From positions 1 through 60,372 of the forward strand of contig NZ_SRSH01000026.1 in NCBI RefSeq assembly GCF_006175985.1: a stretch of 60,372 nt of DNA, read 5' to 3'. This DNA comes from Methylotetracoccus oryzae. GTDB lineage: Bacteria; Pseudomonadota; Gammaproteobacteria; Methylococcales; Methylococcaceae. The notes under the pieces were generated by a model. It was not told the origin of the DNA. It searched no databases and worked only from the letters and a program-made list of their open reading frames with translations. Positions 56,416 to 60,372 of the stretch are shown here, piece after piece (position 1 is the stretch's first letter; each line of letters opens with the position of its first letter). The translations under genes were made by a program, and so were the position numbers.

Positions 56416-59400
56416 TCACACCGGTTGCGGCGAATGAGTCGGAGCAGAGCCGGTTCTCCCTTCGGCATCGCTCAACTCCTTCAGGCCTGCGCTGACCCGA
56501 GCCAGTTCGGACACGACGCTCGTCAGCAGATTCTCGATTGTGGCGTCCGTCTCACCTGCCTTCACCGCGGCCTCCAGTCGCGCCGCGAACTCGCCCGTCT
56601 CGCTGGCGCCGAGCATCCGGGCAGTTCCCTTGAGCGAGTGCGCCAGCCGCTGGGCGACCGGCATGTCGGGGACGGCCAGCGCGGCCCGGAAGTCGGCTTC
56701 GAAGGCCAGACAATACGCATCGTAAAACTTGCGCAAGAGCCGCAGATACAGCTCCCGCTTTTGCCCGACGTGCTCAAGCCCCATCGCCACATCGATGCCC
56801 GGGAACGCGAGTGATCCGGGCTCTACCGCCGCCTTCGGGGCTGCTGGAGCCTGAGGGACGCTGGCCGTCGGTTTGATCCATTGTGTGAGAGTCCTCATCA
56901 GCTCGGTCAAGTCGACGGGTTTGGACAGATAGGCGTTCATGCCGGCGGCGAAACATCGCTCACGGTCGCTGCTCAGCGCATTGGCCGTCAGCGCGATGAT
57001 CGGCAGGTCGCGAAGCTGCGGATCGCTGCGCAGCGCTCGGGCCGCCTCGTAGCCATCCATCACCGGCATCTGGCAGTCCATCAGCACCGCATCGGGGCGG
57101 ACAGTCTTCACCTCGCGCACCGCATCCAGGCCGTTCTCGGCCACGCGGACCTTCAGACCGGCATTGGCAAGCAGCTCCATCATCATCTCGCGGTTGATCT
57201 CGATATCCTCGACCAGCAGGATCTCAGCACCCTGCAAGCCGGCAGCCAGTTCGGTCGCCGGGTCGAGGACGACCGGGGGCGCAGCCGTATGCGCAGCCGG
57301 ATGCGCAGGCGCCGGCGAGAGTTCCAGGCAATGCGCGATGCACCCATAGAGTCGGGCCAGCGTAATCGGCTTCGAGAGCCGCCCGGCTTCCGTCGGGGCA
57401 CCGCCGCCGTGCCGATAGCTCATCACCAGGACCGGCAGCCGCAGTCGCTCCGGTGCTTCGCGCAGCGACCGCAACACCTGCGGCCCCGGCAGTGTTTCGT
57501 CGATCAGCAGGCACAGATAGGCCGCGGCACCGCCGTTCAACTTGGCCTCGGTCTCCGGCCAGGAAGCGCACGGGTCTGCCGTCAGGCCCAGGTGGGCCAG
57601 TTGTCCCTGCAGGCTTTGTCGCGAGGCGCTGTCACTGTCGGCGACCAGCACGCGTCGCGAGGTACATCGGGCGAACGCATGGTGCAGCGGAAAGCCGGCT
57701 CCGACGACGCCGAACTTCGCCGTGAACTGGAAGGTACTGCCCTTGCCGGGCTCGCTGTCCACCCACAGATGTCCGCCCATCCGCTCCACCAGTCTCCGGC
57801 TGATGGCCAGACCCAGCCCGGTACCACCGAACTGGCGGGTCGTCGACGAATCCGCCTGGGAGAACGGTGCAAACAACCGAACCTGCTGTTCCGCGGTCAT
57901 GCCGATGCCTTCGTCGCTGACGGCCACCCGGAGCACCAGGGAATCGCTGTCGAAGGATTCCAGATGGAAGCTAACCGACACCGTGCCCCGCTCCGAGAAC
58001 TTGATGGCATTCCCGACCAGATTCAACAGCACTTGACCCAAACGCAGCGGATCCCCGACGAGCCGGCCGGGTACGTTGCCCTCGCCGTCGAAGACCAGAT
58101 TCAATCCTCGGTCCGCCACGCCTTCGCCCACCATCAGGCTCAGGTTCTCCAGTATCCGGTCCAGTCCGAACTCGGCGCTTTCGAGTTCGAGCTTCCCTGC
58201 CTCGATCTTGGAGAAATCCAGAATGTCGTTGACGAGATGGAACAGCTGGCTGGAGGCTGCCTTGGTTTTGGTCAGATAGGCGCGCAGCCGCTCGGGCGGC
58301 TCCGCCGCGAGGGCGAGGTCGGTGAAACCCAGGATCGCGCTGACGGGCGTCCTGATCTCGTGACTCATGTTGGCGAGAAACTGGCTTTTCGCCTGATTCG
58401 CCGTCTCGGCTTCCTTCGCCCGTTGCGCCAACTCGGCATTCAGGGCAGTGATCTCCTCGGCGCGTTCGTTCAAAGCCTGGTTGGCGCGGATGATCTGTTC
58501 GGTCCGCCGGATGTTCTCGATGGAAATCGCCAGCTGCCCGCACAACATCGAGACGCTCTCGGTGCGGCCGCGGGTGAATGCAGCCCGGAACAGGCGATTC
58601 TCTAGCGCCAGCGCAGCGGTCAACCGCCCCTGCGTGAAGATCGGCAAACCGAACAGCGAGCACTGCGCCAGTCCGGCGAAATGCGGGTCGCCCGCAAAGC
58701 GGCTGTCGGTCACGGCATCGTCCGACCAGACCGGCTTCAGCGACTTCAGCGCCAGTCGCAGTCCGTCGCCGCTGATGATCCCACGCCGCTCGGCTTCATC
58801 CAGGCTCATACGCTCGAGGATCGTATCGCCCCGGATCCCGCCTTCCAGATGCCAGCACCCCTCGTCGTCCAGCATCATGAACCGGACGTCGGTCGCACCG
58901 GTCAATTGGGCCACCGACTCCACCAGCCGCCGAACCAGTCGCGGCAACGAGGTTTCCGAGGACAGCGCCTGGGAGGCACGGAGCAAGACCTCGTGGTCCG
59001 AAGTGTCACCGGAACCGGCGTCGATGAAGGGCCATTCGGCGCGCAGCGCGTGCGCCTTGGCCAGGGCACCCCATTGACGATAATGGCCGTGCGCCCGCAC
59101 CAGCAACGGGCGGCCCGCCTGTTCCAGACCCTGCCGCAGATAGCAGCGCCCTGCCTGCTCGGTAATCGACGCCAGATGCCAAGGGCGGTGCTGTCCCTGA
59201 ACCAGTCCCATCGCCCGCTCGAAAGCCTGCAGCGCCAGCCAGGTCTCGCCGAGCGCAGCGAGCCGCTCGGCTTCGATCCAGTGATGGAAATGGCGGAAAT
59301 TCATGGGTGCATCCGCGGTACGGGCCTCGAACCAAACCTGTCTGTCGGCCACCTTCTCCAGCAGCGCCGGGCGCTCGTCCGGCGGCACGGTCGGAATCCG

Positions 59401-60249
59401 GCGGATCAACGCCAGCGCGTCGAACAGGTTCACCAGCACGCTGGCGTAGTGCGCGGTAACGTGCGCCGCAACCGGACCGACGGCCTCGACATGCTGAATC
59501 AAGGACCGATCGTCGTTGAACACGACCGCCGTCAGCGCCCGGAAAAGATGAAAGTAGCAGAGCGCCATCGGATTGCCCTGGATGGGCTCCCGTTGCTCCG
59601 ACTCGTCCCGCCGGGCGTCGTTGCTGTCGCTGCCGTGCGCCGCCGTTGTTCCTTCCAGCGTTTCGATCAGCTGCCGATAGAGCAGGAAGGACTGCTCGGC
59701 ATGCCGGTTTCCGGTCTTGCGGGCAAACGCCAACGCGGCGTGATTCTCCGCGGCGAGCTCGGCGAGATGGCTGCCGGTCTCCAGCAGCACGATCTGCGAG
59801 GTGAAGAACGTGTAGCAGGCAAACTCCAGTTCTCCCGCACGCAGCAAGCCGTCGCGAGCGGCACGCGCCGGCGACAGGGACTCCTCCAGCGGCCGGAACC
59901 AGTGCCTGTTCGACAGTTCCATCACGTGCTGGGCGCGGGCCGTCTCGCCACCCTTTTCCCAGTCCTGTCCGGCCAGCAAGGCCGCGGAAGCCGTCCGGAA
60001 GCCGGTCGCGTAATCGCCGCGCCAGAGAATGCAGGGGCCGATCATGCAGGACAACGGGTAGATCAGGAACGGCTGATAGCCGTCCTCCACCCATAGGCGA
60101 CCGCAACGCACCACGAGCCAGCAGGCAAACAACGGACTTGAGAAGAACGTCGCCGTGATCATGCGGTTCATCAGTTTGGCGACTGCATTCGCCGTCGAGT
60201 TCGCAGGCGCCGCCGCGATGGACAGGCTTTCCAGCGCACCTGCCGCCAC
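56416..60249 (-). CDS. Hybrid sensor kinase, C-terminal part of a kinase-ATPase-TPR-GAF-HK type protein (5' end missing)
   Basis: A 1277-residue protein from a GTG at 60249. Residues 1-400 are helical, TPR-like repeats normally found in the middle of very large proteins that begin with a Ser/Thr-kinase domain and an AAA ATPase; then GAF (about 425-590), His[15 protein letters not shown] (His630), HATPase ([16 protein letters not shown]), a divergent receiver (LLIDETLPG), a second receiver ([12 protein letters not shown], Asp1058 in LMDCQMP, SKPVDL) and Hpt ([12 protein letters not shown], His1204). An in-frame TAG lies about 73 bases upstream, so the N-terminal kinase/ATPase region is absent, in another frame, or outside the window. 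Possible broken gene. Confidence 0.85.
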   Translation of the reverse strand: MAAGALESLSIAAAPANSTANAVAKLMNRMITATFFSSPLFACWLVVRCGRLWVEDGYQPFLIYPLSCMIGPCILWRGDYATGFRTASAALLAGQDWEKGGETARAQHVMELSNRHWFRPLEESLSPARAARDGLLRAGELEFACYTFFTSQIVLLETGSHLAELAAENHAALAFARKTGNRHAEQSFLLYRQLIETLEGTTAAHGSDSNDARRDESEQREPIQGNPMALCYFHLFRALTAVVFNDDRSLIQHVEAVGPVAAHVTAHYASVLVNLFDALALIRRIPTVPPDERPALLEKVADRQVWFEARTADAPMNFRHFHHWIEAERLAALGETWLALQAFERAMGLVQGQHRPWHLASITEQAGRCYLRQGLEQAGRPLLVRAHGHYRQWGALAKAHALRAEWPFIDAGSGDTSDHEVLLRASQALSSETSLPRLVRRLVESVAQLTGATDVRFMMLDDEGCWHLEGGIRGDTILERMSLDEAERRGIISGDGLRLALKSLKPVWSDDAVTDSRFAGDPHFAGLAQCSLFGLPIFTQGRLTAALALENRLFRAAFTRGRTESVSMLCGQLAISIENIRRTEQIIRANQALNERAEEITALNAELAQRAKEAETANQAKSQFLANMSHEIRTPVSAILGFTDLALAAEPPERLRAYLTKTKAASSQLFHLVNDILDFSKIEAGKLELESAEFGLDRILENLSLMVGEGVADRGLNLVFDGEGNVPGRLVGDPLRLGQVLLNLVGNAIKFSERGTVSVSFHLESFDSDSLVLRVAVSDEGIGMTAEQQVRLFAPFSQADSSTTRQFGGTGLGLAISRRLVERMGGHLWVDSEPGKGSTFQFTAKFGVVGAGFPLHHAFARCTSRRVLVADSDSASRQSLQGQLAHLGLTADPCASWPETEAKLNGGAAAYLCLLIDETLPGPQVLRSLREAPERLRLPVLVMSYRHGGGAPTEAGRLSKPITLARLYGCIAHCLELSPAPAHPAAHTAAPPVVLDPATELAAGLQGAEILLVEDIEINREMMMELLANAGLKVRVAENGLDAVREVKTVRPDAVLMDCQMPVMDGYEAARALRSDPQLRDLPIIALTANALSSDRERCFAAGMNAYLSKPVDLTELMRTLTQWIKPTASVPQAPAAPKAAVEPGSLAFPGIDVAMGLEHVGQKRELYLRLLRKFYDAYCLAFEADFRAALAVPDMPVAQRLAHSLKGTARMLGASETGEFAARLEAAVKAGETDATIENLLTSVVSELARVSAGLKELSDAEGRTGSAPTHSPQPV

Positions 60250-60372
60250 ATGAGGGTGTCGTAAAAGCTCAATACGTTGCCGTTCCGAGCACTTGAGTAG
60301 GTGCTACCGGTGGTGACGATGGCACCGCGAGAGTGCGCCCAAGCCATTCAAAGCGGGAACGGAATTTCCTCA
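60250..60372. other. Right-edge sequence upstream of the truncated kinase
   Basis: 123 bases with no assignable gene. On the minus strand a short frame, offset from the kinase frame, runs from an ATG near 60347 into it ([12 protein letters not shown]). It could be a frameshifted piece of the kinase, or the end of an inserted element. Too short to decide. Confidence 0.3.

Noticed and set aside
60250..60300. Sequence at the right edge suggesting an insertion-sequence end
   Set aside because: No inverted repeat partner or transposase can be seen in the 120 bases available; kept only as a possibility under the truncated kinase.

Overview
The window is a stretch of GC-rich chromosome, almost certainly from a gammaproteobacterium. 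The clearest clues are the divergent rsmI / lpoA-yraN-diaA block (E. coli yraL/yraM-N-O order), an RpoS-type stationary-phase sigma factor, a periplasmic LpoA lipoprotein, a Rof-type Rho antiterminator and Pseudomonas-like trpE-G-D-C order. I cannot name the genus. No rRNA, CRISPR array, prophage module or intact insertion sequence was seen. One tRNA gene, tRNA-Arg(CCU), lies near the left edge.

Layout. 1-865 (minus): a compact cluster of overlapping genes (HIT hydrolase, the N-terminal domain of a restriction-endonuclease-like protein, and the start of an unidentified third gene) lying just past the 3' end of tRNA-Arg; this is the most accessory-looking part of the left side. 1360-6368: housekeeping block (rsmI, lpoA, yraN, diaA, threonine aldolase). 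6490-6613: a well-formed but unrecognised small RNA gene on the minus strand whose terminator loop looks like the anti-Shine-Dalgarno sequence. 6704-11302: small membrane/hypothetical proteins, a Sel1-repeat protein, rpoS and an OmpA-like lipoprotein. 11465-15972: an MNIO (DUF692)/DUF2063 peptide-modification-type pair facing a SafE/TauE-cupredoxin fusion and glutathione synthetase. 16018-25335: serine hydrolase, a 1525-residue hybrid sensor kinase, a class 3 lipase, a DUF2934 protein and a D-3-phosphoglycerate dehydrogenase. 25688-33454: PhoU-like DUF47 protein with a candidate PHO box, lipoproteins, an LpxD homologue, the trpE-G-D-C operon and rpe. 33760-39430: radical SAM protein, Rof, a spermidine-synthase-like membrane protein, an exported Pcm and a CinA-like protein. 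39614-47447: Rap1a-domain protein, pyrF, SafE/TauE with a short sigma-54 activator, CorA, pyruvate kinase and a membrane protein. 47721-54244: a complete YbhGFSR-type ABC exporter with its own outer-membrane channel. 54250-55800: a visibly AT-richer, gene-poor island with one exported cysteine-rich protein and palindromes. 56416-60372: a large hybrid sensor kinase missing the expected N-terminal kinase/ATPase half.

How the genes work together. lpoA-yraN-diaA is a tightly overlapping operon. The four trp genes give anthranilate synthase (TrpE/G), TrpD and TrpC; rpe lies just upstream without the usual gph. The five-gene exporter is translationally coupled and encodes adaptor, double ATPase, two permeases and channel. 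Two large multi-domain phosphorelay kinases, each ending in an Hpt domain and without a cognate regulator nearby, suggest a signalling-rich environmental bacterium.

The most novel items are the small RNA at 6490-6579, the tRNA-adjacent HIT cluster, the MNIO pair lacking a visible precursor and facing a cupredoxin fusion that lost its copper ligands, and the AT-rich island at 54.3-55.8 kb. All functions are inferred from sequence reading alone; no database search was run.
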